A stretch of 64,000 nucleotides of DNA from Paguma larvata. Its lineage: Eukaryota; Chordata; Mammalia; Carnivora; Viverridae. The notes below the pieces were generated by a model. That model had not been told where the DNA came from. It was given only the letters and a program-made list of their open reading frames with translations, and did not search any database. This document shows positions 27,812 through 60,872 of the stretch, piece after piece; positions within the stretch are counted from its first letter, which is position 1, and each line of letters opens with the position of its first letter. The stretch lies in assembly GCA_030068075.1 (NCBI GenBank), contig CM057841.1, forward strand, positions 35,195,030-35,259,029, read 5' to 3'. The position numbers and the translations under genes are program-made.

Positions 27812-27920
27812 TCATTTTTTTTAAGTAGGCTCCAGGCCCAGTGTGGGGCTCGAACTCATGACCCACAGGACTCATGATCAAGAGCTGCACGCTCTACCGA
27901 CTAAGCCAGTCAAGTGCCCC
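27812..27920 (-). repeat. Older short CAN SINE
   Basis: AAGTAGGCTCCAGGCCC, GCTCGAACTCATGACC, end TAAGCCAGTCAAGTGCCCC. Confidence 0.8.
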
Positions 27921-28031
27921 TCTTTATTAACCGATTTCTAAGAGTTTTTTAAAATATATTCTGCATACAAATTTCTTATTGGATATGTGATTTGCAATAC
28001 TAATCTCAATAGTTTTTGTAAGATTGTCATT

Positions 28032-28226
28032 TTTTTATTTTTAAAAATTTATTTTAGAGAAAGCATGAGTGAAGAAGAGGGATAGAGAAAGAGAATCCCA
28101 GCAGGCTCCACACCCAGCACCCACACCCAGCTGGATGTTGGGGCTCAATCCCACAACCCTGGAATCGTGACCTGAGCCAAAATTAAGAGTCAGATGCTTA
28201 ACTGATCGAGCCACACAGGTGCCCCT
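28032..28226 (-). repeat. CAN-type SINE
   Basis: Reverse copy with a partial CACCCAGC duplication (about 28112-28133); end GAGCCACACAGGTGCCCC. Confidence 0.85.
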
Positions 28227-28264
28227 GGACTTTGGTTGTTTAGATGTTAAGCATGAAGCAGTCT

Positions 28265-28440
28265 ATCTAATAGCACCCGATGGCTGGTCCATGGGTCAGC
28301 TATATCCGAATCACCTAGAAAGTTTTCTTTTTCTTTTAAAAAACAGATTTCCAAGCCTTATCTCAGACATATTGAGTCAGAATGCCCAAAGGTAAGACCG
28401 GGAAACCAATATTTTAAAAAATCAACCCAGTTTTGGGGAT
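28265..28440 (+). repeat. MER5-type hAT relic
   Basis: GCTGGTCCATGGGTCAGC, AAACAGATTTCCAAGCCTTA and ATTGAGTCAGAATGCCC fit MER5A. Confidence 0.55.
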
Positions 28441-30310
28441 TATGCTTTGAATTATAACAGAACAAAGGCAGGACTATTCTGAGTAGGCAAACAATCTCTT
28501 CCATCAGGTGGAAGAATGTTAACATTCAGACCCTAAGAAACCAAGAAACGGTGAAACAAAGAGTTTGAACAGTGGAGAGAAGCATCAGGTTCACACCTCC
28601 CAGCTCTGTTTTCAGTGAGGAATGGGACTTAGTCCAGGGTGAGCTGGTAATACATGTGTTTAAAAATACAGGTCAGCAGGGTGGTTAAGTTCCTTTTTTG
28701 GTTGAGTTCTTGGCAGCCAACCTTTAACCTTTCGGCTCCAGACAAGGAGACTTAAGGCAGTTTCTCCTAACCTAGGCAGTTAGTTCCCTTACGGATCAGC
28801 TAATATATTACTTCTTTTTCTTTTAAGATATTTCCAAAGACGTCGAGTGATCCAGTCCATTCACTTTTCCTTTTACTACTGTGGTGGTGTTTTCATTAGC
28901 AGAGGAGCCAAGGGTCAGGCGTGACCTCCCCATGCTCTGTGTCCCTCAGGGAGTGAGGAGAAACAAGAGCCCACTTTCCTCTCCCAACAACTGTCAGAAC
29001 ACTGAGGAGAGGCTCCAAGCCTGACTCCCGTTCCACTGTCTGTGTGGCCAGTAGCCGTCCCATCTTGAATGGCTCCTGGCACTAAGCAGAAGGGGACAGA
29101 TTAGCCTTGGGCAGTACTGATGCTAAGCAGGTATCATTAGTGCTAGAAGTCTGCTGACAGAGCACGTGACTTCATGCTAAAGGCCCCACACTGGCAATCT
29201 ACTGTTTGCATCTTGCTTGCATATCATTAAAAGAATTGAATTAGTTACCAACTTTTAAGCATTAATTGACCTCCCATAAAAACCAGGATTTCATTTTATT
29301 TAAATTACTTAAGACTGGCAACCCTAAACTTCTGATTTTTGCAGTGCTGTCACTTCCCTACCACTCATCAAGCTGATGATCAAGCTGCCAATCACTGAGA
29401 TGAAGGCTGCTCACCAGTCATGACCTTGTCTCTAGTTCACATCATCTTACTTTACATTCACTGTTTATATTACCAACCTGGCTCCTGCAGACACATAGTC
29501 ACTACTGCCCACCCACCCCTCCTTCTTCATCCCTGCTCTATCTATAGGTTCCACGTGTCCCTCAGTCTAAAGGATTATGCCCACACTTTCAACGTCGTTG
29601 GACTGGACAAGCCGAATGGCAAGACAAAGACATGGCTTCAGTTTACATTCACCTACATACACCTACCGGCTTATGGTCAGCTGAACGTGACCGCAGACTT
29701 CTGGGACACACAGCCACTCCCACCCTTTCCTCCCATTAAAGAAAAACATAACATAGACAGTGGTTGGGTCTACAGTATCTATATTTTAAACAGAGAAACC
29801 AGGCTGCAAGAAGTCTACATGATTGGAGCAGATGGCGGTTATCTTTCCAGAGGGTGAAGCCTGAGCCCAGGTGGCATCACACAAGGTTAAAAGCAAAGCC
29901 CAGAGATCCTCTTTCCTGGTCTGCCCTGCATGGGCCCACTCTTGACGTGAGGAGAGACTGCACGACCACGCTGGATGAAGTAAGGGGTCCAGCTGGGCAG
30001 AGGCCACACCCCGACAGGAGACCATCATTGAAGAGGACGCTAAAATCAAGTGCAGGGACTTACTCTCTGCTATTCTTTGATGAGAAAGGTGAGAGTATGG
30101 GATGAGTGGTAAAATATGTTCTTCATTCTTCAAATAAGTAAATCCTATAGGATGGGGTTGATGGTCAATCAAGCAGTAGAAGAGGGTGAAGATCTAGGCT
30201 AGCTACAGATCTCTGTGCCTAAGAAAGAGAACAGCAATGATAAGGGAGAAGAGAGGAACATTAAAATGCCTGAAAGTATTAAAAACAAGGGCCTTTTTTT
30301 TTTTTCCTCC
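28441..30310. other. Repeat-poor spacer downstream of GOT2
   Basis: Nearly 1.9 kb with no recognised repeat. It holds an unidentified 145-codon open frame on plus (29420-29857) overlapping others at 29764-30105 (+) and 30172-29786 (-). None resembles a family I know, so no gene is called. Confidence 0.5.
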
Positions 30311-30314
30311 TTAA

Positions 30315-30864
30315 ATACAGGAATCAGCATCTTTTATTTTCCTTGCTGCAGTGGCAGCAGACTTGCTGGTTTTCATGAAACATGATTTCTGGAACGAGGT
30401 CTGTCGATAAGCTTGCTCAGCCACAGGAGGACACACCCGGGGCTGACGGCTAATGTTAGAACGAGGTCTTCCTGCAACACCTCTTGTAGGTGCTATTCTC
30501 ATGCTGGATCTACAGAGGTGCCCCCAACGCCGTAAGTGCTCCAGTTAAAGCTTCAGAAATATTGCAATGGCATGATCGACAGGTTTCTTGGGTTGTCTTT
30601 CTGGTACATGTAAACTCTTAGAACAGCTGGAGTTAAAGCATGAGCAGGAGTTTGGTTTTGAGCCACAGAGTTCCAGACACCAGCCACAGATGCCTCTGCC
30701 CTATTTCACTACATGTTCTTTTCTGAGAAACACAATGGTTGAAATGACGCTGAAAAGAAAGAACCTGCTCACCACCACCCACCCTCCTCCTTCCTCTGTG
30801 TGAATCTCACAACAGCAGAGGCTGCAGACAGGAAGGTTGTCTCTGTTCCTTCTCACCAGGGAAA
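30315..30864 (-). other. GOT2: GOT2 3' UTR (inferred, about 550 nt)
   Basis: The region from the stop to just past AATAAA is free of recognisable repeats. It contains an open frame on the gene strand (30502-30311). A second AATAAA at 29300-29295 could support a longer form. Confidence 0.6.
30333..30338 (-). promoter_or_regulatory. GOT2: Poly(A) signal AATAAA of GOT2 (candidate)
   Basis: Plus strand reads CTTTTATTTTCC, giving GGAAAATAAAAG on the gene strand about 530 nt past the stop. A T-rich stretch follows within about 75 nt on the gene strand. Confidence 0.6.
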
Positions 30865-51937
<21,073 letters not shown>

Positions 51938-52009
51938 GGTGGGCGGCGAGAAGGCAGTGGGTAGCTGCAGGACGGAGCGGAGAGACAGCGGGCGCAGACA
52001 CGGAGGCGC

Positions 52010-52030
52010 AGGCTGCTTCTGAAGGTAAGG
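52010..52030 (+). other. Consensus splice donor on the plus strand opposite the GOT2 start
   Basis: TTCTGAAG|GTAAGG, with the exon edge at 52024, matches the donor consensus almost perfectly in the direction opposite to GOT2. It could end the first exon of a divergent transcript. This is inference from one site. Confidence 0.3.
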
Positions 52031-52701
52031 ACAGCGACTTCCCGGAGGCGGATAGAGCGGCCGTCCGCCGGCCCGAGCCCGTTACAGCGCATCCTGGCGG
52101 CCGGAGCGCAGCGGCGAGGCCAAGGCGGAGCGGTGGGTGGGCGGTCCCGGAGTCTGTCTCCCCACCCCCGCCCCAACCGCAGCCAACCCCGGCCACGTGG
52201 TCCCGGAGAATGGTGACGACACCGTTTACTGAGGTTCGAAGCGCTTGGAAAGCTTTTTCGTTTAATCACGATGGAGCGGATAGTAGAGGTAGTTGCATTT
52301 ATGCCAGTTTGAAAGATGAGAAAATTTAGGCTGATGTAGTTGAAGTAGTTTGCTTATCGCCATACATACAACCGGGTATTTTGCTAAGTGCAAATCATCT
52401 CCACCTTCTTCCCGAGTGTTTTTTTTTTTTTTTTTTTAAATCTCTGTTTGTAGAAGATGACAGCCCTGTCTCGTGGGTGGTATTTATGAGGATTAAGTGA
52501 GATTAGCCGATTATGTCTAAAAACAGGGCCTGGTTTAGTAAGCACAAAATAACCCGTGGTTATTAATGACAAACTTGTGTTTGTCAAATCCTGCAGTTGT
52601 GTGTGGAAGGGAATTAATCAGTTTTAAAGTAAAAAGTGAATACATTTGAGATCTCAGAAGTTGAATGATTCAAACAAGTCCACTCTAAAGAGTGGCTATT
52701 T

Positions 52702-52825
52702 CTGGGCACCTGGCTGGCTCACTGGTGGAACTTGCCGCACTTGAGGGTGGTGGGTTCAAGCCCCACATTGGGTGTGGAACCTTCTTAAAAAAGAAAAAAA
52801 AAAATAAAACAAAAAAAGAAAACAA
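52702..52825 (+). repeat. Older short CAN SINE upstream of GOT2
   Basis: TGGGCACCTGGCTGGCTCAC start, GGTGGGTTCAAGCCCC box B, TTGGGTGTGGAACC, then A-rich tail. Confidence 0.85.
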
Positions 52826-53079
52826 AACCAAACCTGCAAAAATGGCTAAAGAATGGCTGTTTCTCTGACACTTCTCTAACCCCAAGAACTGCGTCCCTTG
52901 CTGATGTAATTTATCCTCTGTGGCATCTCTTTGCCTGAATAAGTCCAAATACCCATCTAGGGTGATATTCTAGGCCCTTCCCAGTCTAGCCCCAACTGTC
53001 TCAGACTCATCTACACACTCTCTGACCTCAACTTATGCTCCTACAGGCTGGCTGGGACTTTTGATTCCACCACTACATT

Positions 53080-53530
53080 AGCTTCTAACAGCTGCTCTAA
53101 CAGTTTATCACAAACTGTATGGTTTAAAACAAGAGAAATGTATTGTTTTACAGTTTTGGAGGCGAGAGACCCCAAATCGAGGTGTCAGCAGGGTTCCCAT
53201 TCCCTCTGGAGTCTCTGAGACAGGAATCTGTTTCCTGCCACTCCCAGCTCCCTAGCGGTTGCCGCAAGTCCCTGCCAGCAAGCAGTTCCTTGGCTTGTGG
53301 AGATATCACTCAGTCTCTGCCTGTGTATATCTCTCTGGGTCTCTTCTCTTCTTGTAGGGCACGGATCATATTGGATCAGGGCCCACCTTAATGGTTTCAT
53401 CCTGAGGTGATTACATCTGCAAAGACCCAACTTGCAAATTAGGCACATTCACAGGAACCTGGGATTGGAACTTAAACATATATTTTGGGGGAAAGCATTT
53501 CATCCCAGAACCATCACGATCTTTAAGACC
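53080..53530 (-). mobile_element. MLT1-like (ERVL-MaLR) LTR in reverse
   Basis: CAAACTGTATGGTTTAAAAC, TTTTACAGTTTTGGAGGC, GAGGTGTCAGCAGGGTTCCC and CAGGGCCCACCTTAATGG match the reverse of an MLT/MST LTR. No internal retroviral sequence beside it. Confidence 0.7.
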
Positions 53531-53569
53531 CAGCATTTAAGCTTCCAGGTATAGAACCTAGAGACCTCG

Positions 53570-54060
53570 TGCAAATATAAGGATGTTAGTGAAACACTGT
53601 TTATAAAATAAAAACACAGGAAATAACCTAGTTGCCCGTCAACAAATAAATAGGTGTGCTGTTATAGTCACATGATGGAGCGCTGTAGACTACTGACATG
53701 AATGAACTCCATTGATAGGTATCAAAACTGATAAACCTTAAAAACATTAAAAAGCAAGCTGCAGAACTATAGGTATAGTATGGCACCATTTAGATAAAAT
53801 TTGAACTTTCACAAAATCATTTCATACATTCATTTGTAAATGTATGTAAAGTTTGAAAAAATACTCCAAGGATATATTTCAGTACAGGATCAGGAGGGCA
53901 TAAGAGGGCGTTTGCCCTTGTGGAGGGAATGACACAACGTTGTTGTATTTGTCTCGTAAAAAATTACAGGTGATATTAACAATGGTCACCATTTTGGGTG
54001 TGCGTATTTGTTATACAGGTTTCTGTAAAATATATATATTTGATTTTCTTATATAACAGC
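53570..54060 (+). mobile_element. Old L1 3' relic (sense)
   Basis: AACCTAGTTGCCCGTCAAC, AGGTGTGCTGTTATAGTCAC and ACCATTTAGATAAAATTTG resemble an L1M 3' end. Confidence 0.55.
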
Positions 54061-54844
54061 TAATTCGAGTTACTGGTGGGAAAGACAGGCGGGAACCTTA
54101 CAAAGTAGGGAGACTAGGTAGAAAGAAGGCGGACATAGTAACCCAGGCAAGAAATTCTGATTGTCTGAGTTCAGGTGCACGTAGCAATGGCAGAGAAAAG
54201 ATTACAGATCTGGGATATATCAAGGAGGTAGATAAAAAGGGTTTGGTGATTAGATGCAGGAAGAGGTAGAAAAGGAGTCCAAAAATAATTGCCAGTATGT
54301 CAGTTAAAACTGGGGTTGTCTGCAAGTAATAGAGACCCCAAATAATTGGCTTAAAAAAATAAAATTTACTTCTCTGACTTAAAAAGTCTGGAGATAGGTA
54401 GTCCAGGGCTGGCATGGCATTGCTGCCCCACAAAGCCCTCAGAGACCCAGGGACTTTCAGCTTGTGACTCTTCCCTCCCTAAGTGTGGCTCTCAGCCAGT
54501 GTTCCAAGGTAGTAGCCACATGTCTCCATTCCAGCCAGGGGTCTAAAGGAAGAGGCAAAGATAAACATGCAAAGGGTCCATACTAGCCATCATTTAAAGG
54601 AGCTAATAGGAGGAGGCAGAATTTGGCAAAGACTAGAAGGAGGAGCTGGAGCTGGTGGAGGGCCCAGGAGAGAGGACTCGGTTCCCACGGTGGAAATCAG
54701 AGAACTATCTGGTTTCCAGGGACTGACAAAAAGCTTTGCTGGCAAATCGATCATTTTTCTCAACGAAAAGCCCCGTGTTCTCTACTCCAATAGACTATAG
54801 AAACTTACAGAACTCTAGAAGCCGAAAGGGCTTTCAGAGCTCAT
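54061..54844. other. Gene-free intergenic stretch
   Basis: No clear repeat or gene. Confidence 0.4.
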
Positions 54845-55015
54845 TTAGGACAGTGCTTCGCACACTGTAGTGTGCATCAGCACTACCCAGGGATTTGGTT
54901 AAAATGCAGATTCTGATTCAGCAGGTCTTGGGAGGAACCTGCGGTTCTGCTTTTCTAATGAGCTCCGGTGAGGGCAGTGCTGCTGGCCAGTAGACCACAT
55001 TTTGAGTAGCACAGA
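54845..55015 (+). repeat. MER5-type hAT relic
   Basis: CACTACCCAGGGATTTGG, AAAATGCAGATTCTGATTC and AGTAGACCACATTTTGAGTA are MER5A features. Confidence 0.75.
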
Positions 55016-55338
55016 TCTAGACCGTACCTTGCCGGCCTTGTATAGACGTCACAGGAAACTCGTGTCTCCAACTCCAGGCTTCCTACTGCATATGTGGAAA
55101 ATCCGAGGGCAGGGGAGGGAAGTATTGGCTAAGGCCACATGGCCAGCTGGGATTTGAGACTAGAATCAAAAGCACAGATGAAGGGTAGATTCCTTTTTAC
55201 CGAGGATCCTGTTCCCAGCTCTGACTCAGCCCCTTGGCGGCCCTTCCTCTCAGGGCTTCCGCTCTAGGCTCAGGCTATAGGATAGGTCAGCCTTCAGGCT
55301 GCAGGGAGAAAAGCGCCAGCCTCTCCCAGTCCAGAGGA

Positions 55339-56073
55339 CTAAAGAGCCTTAAAGAAAGGAAGAGCTCTGCACAGACTCATGGCTCTTTTGGGGAGCACTC
55401 TGATGGTCAAAACCTGGGAGGATGAAGAAAGCAGCCCCAAAGAGTTGTCATGAACTGGGGCAGTGGGGCCTGCATTTTGTACCTGTGCATCGACTACCCC
55501 TCCCAAACTCCCTCTTGCTCCATCCTGCTGGGTAATCTTGCCCGGGCATGCGAATGCTTCAGTGGAAAGAGGGGCAGGGGACTTGAGCAGCACCCCGGAG
55601 CATCCAGTACACAACTGTCTATATAAAAACTGTAGGGAGAGTACTCGAAGTGCCCGTGTGCGTGTGTTCATAGCTGTATATGAACATGCCTGTCTTTGAT
55701 GTCTGCGGGGGGCATGCTTGCGCACGCGGGGGTGATTGTGTGTGAGTGAGACCTTGTATTTGGCATTTGTGTGCATACGTGACCTGAGTGGTGTGTTTCT
55801 CTGTGGGTGACTATGTACGTGCCTGTCTGCATGCAGGTATTCTGTATGCGGGAGTGGTGGGGAGTAGTGTGCCAGCTTTCCAACCCATCGGGCAAGAAGC
55901 TCTGTGGCCCCCTGTTGCTGAGGAGTACAGAGGGGACCTGCTGGCCCAGGGTGGGGATGCTGGGCTGCCTCAGTGGCCTTGGGGGGAGAAGGGATAGTGC
56001 TAGTTGAGAGGGCCACTCTCATTTGAGGAGGTAGGTCTTTATTTGGACTGACCAGGGTCTTTTGTATCCTCAC
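55339..56073 (-). other. Longest uninterrupted reading frame in the window, unidentified (244 codons)
   Basis: It begins MRIQKTLVSPNKDLPPQMRV and ends ALPFFKAL, 3.4 kb upstream of GOT2. The middle is His/Thr/Arg-rich because it reads through a degenerate TG/CA-rich stretch (55640-55860) that lacks stop codons by composition. I recognise no domain, signal peptide or membrane segment, and no promoter. Probably not a gene. Confidence 0.2.
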
Positions 56074-57169
56074 AACTCTTGTCCTCTACGCCCAGCCCGC
56101 CCCAGGAGAAAGGCAAAGCCTCAGAAGAATAGCTTGGGGGATGTCCGGGCGCAGGCCCTGCCCTGCCACAGTCAGCCTCCTCCTAGCAGGAGGTGTGGGG
56201 CGGGGACTAGTTTCTGGTGCCTGTGGTCCTCCTCAGGGTGTGAGAGCATCTCCTGAGCCCCCACAGCATATCCCGGTCTCCGGCAAGTGGACCCTCCGGA
56301 AACTTCTACCACTGGCTCACAGAGTGTCTGCAAACACTTTTTTGCGTGTGTGAAATTACTCTGGAAAAGCCCACCTACCCTGATAACTCTAAGGATTTTA
56401 ATAAATGATGAAAAATACTGTATTAGTGGTGTCTTTCTATGGCTCTGCTGTGGAACAGCCCCTGGGTATGTTTTGATTTCCCTTTGTTTTGCTTCACACG
56501 TAGGCTCTTCACCAGAAGGAAAATCATCCACTTCTCCTGTTGACTAGGATCATGCCAGCAGGAGCTGCAGGTTCTGGACTAGCCCTGGGCTGATACTGGC
56601 CACCTGCAGTGAGCGGGGCAGAGCACAGCACCTGTGGCAATGAGCCCTGTGCGGGCCGGCACTGTGGGGGGGGTGCAGGGGCCAGACATAGCTTGGAAGG
56701 AAGTTCTCCGGGTGTGCAGTTTTAGGAGCCTAGAGTGAAGAGTGGTTGCTGCTGGCTGGGGAGCGAGGAGAGGTGACGTGGAGGAGGTGGCACATGAGTG
56801 GGGCCGGGAATGAAGAGGAGATGTTTCAACATCACCATCTGTACTTGCCAGCTCTTAGGACTGGACACAGATGTCTCCCCCATTCACCTATATGTGAACT
56901 CAGTTCCCAGACAGGGAAGTGACTTACCCAGGGCCCTACAGAGCACCTCTGTTAGGGCCTAGCCTTTCTGATAATTGGCCTATTGTTTTTTCTACTTAGT
57001 TCCACCTTTTCTGGCTACCTGTGCTGGATCCACCCTGCCCTGCCCATGGGAGTGAGGACCAGGCATCAGAGCCAGGGCTGAGACAGGAGGGCCTTACGAT
57101 CCCAAATGGGTCCTCCTACCTATCTCAAGACCTGACATGCTCATAGTTGAGTCATTTCTGACTTATCTA
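56074..57169. other. Gene-free intergenic stretch
   Basis: One MIR-like patch at about 56880-56980 (GTGACTTACCCAGGGCCC). Nothing else recognised. Confidence 0.4.
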
Positions 57170-57800
57170 CCCGTTTCCTTAAGCTAGGCATCCAAGAGTC
57201 ATCCTTGATCTGGCTCTCCCTCACCACCCATACTCCCTAGCTGACCTCCAGGACATGTCTGGAATACTGCTACTACTAAAACATTTATTCTCTCATTTAT
57301 TTCTCATAATGATGCTGTGAAGTTGGCACCCAAAGTCCATAGCCTAGAAGGGGCAGAGCTGGGATTCGGCCCCAGCTTTCTCCTAATTACAGGAACTGGA
57401 AGCCACTGTCCTCTTGCCATCCAGATGCAGCCCTCTCGTGGGTCATACTAAAAGCCACTCACTGGACATTTGACTCTAGTCTTGCCCCTTCTATACATTT
57501 CCTTATGGTAGCTAGTGGGATCCTTCTAAAACATATAGCCAATCATAGCTCTCTTGCTTAAAATCTTCCAGAATTTCCTCAAGATAGAGTCCAGTCGCCT
57601 CCACACATCCCTTGAGAGGCCTTGCAGGATCTGCCTACCGTGGAGAAAGGCAGGTGCTGGCCTCTCATGTTGCAGACAATACCAGTGCTGCACCCACACC
57701 CCTTGGGTCCTTGTACTGTCTTGGTGGTCCCTGCACCCCGCGAGCCTTCACTCTCAACAGTCAGCCATTATGTGCCTAGACCAGTATTGGCCACTCGCAG
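57170..57800 (+). repeat. L2-like relic(s)
   Basis: CTTGCTTAAAATCTTCCAG and GAGGCCTTGCAGGATCTGCC are L2-like; the earlier part is less certain. Confidence 0.5.
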
Positions 57801-57857
57801 AGGACATTGCAAAAATGGCCAGTTATAAAAGAATATGTTGCATCCGTGTGTGATCAT

Positions 57858-58048
57858 CTTAAAGTTTATTTATTTTGAGAGAGAGAGAGCGCGAGTGAGA
57901 ACAAGTGGGGGAGGGACTGAGAGAGAGGGAGACAGAGAATTCCAAGCAGGTTTCACACTGTCAGCGCAGAGCCTGATGTGGGGCTCAAACTCATGAACCA
58001 TGAGCTCAAGAGTTGGCCGCTCACCCAGCTGAACCACCCAGGCGCCAC
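57858..58048 (-). repeat. CAN-type SINE
   Basis: Reverse copy lacking the GATCATGACCTGAGC segment; end GAACCACCCAGGCGCC. Confidence 0.88.
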
Positions 58049-60872
58049 TGCCTGTGAGCATCTTAATTAAAGGTCGAAACTATGATTTCAGGCTCTCTAA
58101 GTTCAGTAGCAAATGTAAATATAGGTGCCACTGACAGAGAACTGAAGAACAGAGACAATCGGCCTGTCATGTCAGGAAAATTCACTTGAGAAGAAAACAC
58201 TAGACCTGACTCTAGAAGAATGAGAAAAATTTATTAAGAAAAAAGAGAAGGAAGGACGTTACTGGGATGAAGGAGCAGCACTTGTCAAGCTGGAAGATAC
58301 CAGAGGAAGAGGTAGATGGACAAAGTCACGATGCTCCCAGATATTACAGCACGAGTTGGGGAGGAGCAGGAGATGTTCCACCGGCAGTCTGATGGGGTTT
58401 TCATGGCAGGATTCACAGCCCGATTTTATAGGGTAAGAAAGTGTCTGAGGCCCCGAGAGGCCACGTGAGTGGCCCCAGGTCACAGATCAGTAAGGTCAGA
58501 GGCAACCAGGCCTTCCTTGTTCCTCTCACTGCAAGCTTGCACAGCCCTGACAGGGTGACTGAGGGGATTCAGATAAGTCCCGGGCTCACTCAGCTGACAG
58601 TAGGCAGGGCAGGGACAGGGTGCAGTCAGTGACCTCGAAGCCAAGGCTGGAGGCTGCACTGGGGAAAGATTCCCTGTGCTCAGTGGTTAAGAGGATTTGA
58701 GCTCCTCAGCACAGTTTGGAGAAATAGAAGCCAATTTACACATTCACAGCATGTAGTTCCCCCAAGTAAGCTATGCTTTAGCCATGCTGAGGCCCTGACG
58801 GAGCCACACACACAAAAACTAAGAACAAACTTTAACTTCAAATTTGAAGCTCTTCTTTTGCCTTAATCTAAGCCATGTGTCTGGTCCCGCTTCCAGCCCA
58901 GGTGTAGCTCTCATTGCTTTTGGAGGCTGAAGTAAATTCCTTCACACAGCTTAAATGAGTATTTTTGTTGATTTTTTTAATCATTACAGAAAGGAGAATG
59001 TCAGTATCACAGCAATCCAAGCCATTGATTTAGTGGACACAGGCTGTCCCCAGCACTGGAGACAGTATTTCCCAAAGAGTATGAGTGACACCCGTAGGGG
59101 GCATGGACCACGCGGGGCACGATGTAGCCTTTTTGAAAAGATCCAGATGAGCTCGAGGTGTTCCCGCCTCCAGCTTTGCTTGTTGGAGGCTAAAGAGGCT
59201 AATGCATACTGCGTGGGACCAGAAGGCTGCCGCGGAAGGCTGGACTGACAAACTGTGGAATTGCTGGACCGAAAGCTGCCTTTAGACGCCGTTTCTTCAG
59301 AATGAAGCAACAATCTCAAACTGCATGAGAACACAGACACCACCTAGACCCCCTTAAAAAAAAAAACACACATGATTTGATAAGGAAGATAACTTGCTTC
59401 AAACCAGGAGTGAGTTCATGGTGTAGACAAAAATAAAATCATTGTTACTGGATTTAGCTATTTAGAAGGCAGAAAAAGTCTTCTTGGTTACAAGTTTCCT
59501 CCCCACCTGATTACTAAAGTTTTTGCCTTACCTGGCTTCCCAGGAATTGTAGAAAAACAATGTGTGTTTGGTGGCAAGAAGAATGTTGGACAGCTCATGT
59601 ACAAACTTCCAGTATCACTGTCTTCTTTGTGCACTTGCTGATGGCTGTGTATTTTACTGGTGTGGCTCTTTGTAAATATAGACCTGTTAGTTGCCCACGC
59701 CATGTGATTTAGGAGTTACACGTGTGGTTCCTGTCCGCAAGAAGACAATTGCCACTCACACCTGAGCTTGAAACCGTAAAATGAAACATCAGATGCGGGT
59801 AAATAATGGTAAAGAGGAAGAAGGTTGTTGACCTTCGAAAGACTCTTAGGTCACCTAGGTTAGCATTTTCTGTGATACGGTCCATGCGATGGTAGTTTGC
59901 CGTTATGAGGAAACAAGGGTCCAGTGGTCAAATGATATTTTGAAAACTTTGGCTTAATTCAATCAAACAGGTTTCTTTTCTGTAGGGCTCTCCGACTTTT
60001 TACTGTGTGCCTTATAAATTTTTAGGTGAGATTTATAAGATGCAAAATTTCTGAGACCTCTGTGTCCACAGAACTCTTTTCTCCCCCAGAATAATTTCGT
60101 GAGTCTAATGCTTCTAGGAAATCATCCTCTAAATGTTGACCTTTTCCAGTATTCTAACTTCACAGATGAGAACTCAAAGGTCTGAGAGAGAAATGACCTG
60201 TCCTGGGTCACAAAACTGGTTAGTGGTGGGACCAGAACTCCAACTCCTATTTTCAGACGGAAATCCAAGAACCAAATCCCTTTCTTGTTTCTACTGTGTT
60301 GCTAACTTTGTGTCTTTAGCAGAGCAATTAATAAATAAGATAAGGCACAGAGACTGGCAAATAATAGCTAAGTGCATCATTCATGTGGCTTGATTGAAAC
60401 CCTTAAGGGGTAAGCACTGTTATTACCAATTTTACAAAATGTTAAGTTAGAAACTGTGAAAGATCTGAGGCTGTACGTGACTTGCAAGCTTATGAATCGG
60501 CTGGCACAATTTTATATACATACACTGACAGAAGACATGACCCCTGGGTCAGAGTCAAAACAGGAGCCAGGACAGCATTTCCCCATGCTCCAGTTTCCAC
60601 GGGGAAATATGACGAGGGCTGGGTGCTACCTGCACATGTGGAGGGGTGCCCCACAGGAGAGGAACCCTAAAATTAGGAAACTGATGACCTGCCCATCTTC
60701 CACTCTGGAGAGAGAGCTTACTCATTATTCTGGAATATAAGCAAATCTCCCAGGGAGAGAGGAGAAGGCTTATCTTCACTACTCTGGGCCATCTCTGGGG
60801 AGGTAATAACAAAATATCTCACCAGGAGGGAACACATTTCTGGCTTCCAAGGCTGTTTGATTTTCAGACATA
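58049..60872. other. Gene-free intergenic stretch upstream of GOT2
   Basis: Mostly single-copy-like. MIR-type patches lie at about 58420-58560 and 60150-60260 (TTCACAGATGAGAACTCAAA, TGGTGGGACCAGAACTCC). No gene or promoter recognised. Confidence 0.45.

Larger units (their letters stand above)
25095..28031 (-). mobile_element. Old L1 3' region in reverse, split by many SINEs
   Basis: Segments 25095-25645, 25750-26037, 26331-26587, 26833-27322 and 27921-28031 carry L1M landmarks in reverse: GAGTAGTATTTCATGGTGTG, CCATTTTACATTCCCATGAG, TTTGCATTTCCCTGATG and TCTTATTGGATATGTGATTTG. More than one old L1 copy may be merged here. No usable frame. Confidence 0.6.

Noticed and set aside
29786..30172. 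128-codon minus-strand frame just past GOT2
   Set aside because: It overlaps two plus-strand frames in the same bases and resembles nothing known; at most part of a longer GOT2 3' UTR.
58955..59343. Overlapping frames of 97 (+) and 119 (-) codons with an acceptor-like TTTTTTTAATCATTACAG
   Set aside because: No homology that I recognise, no matching donor or promoter, and the two frames contradict each other.
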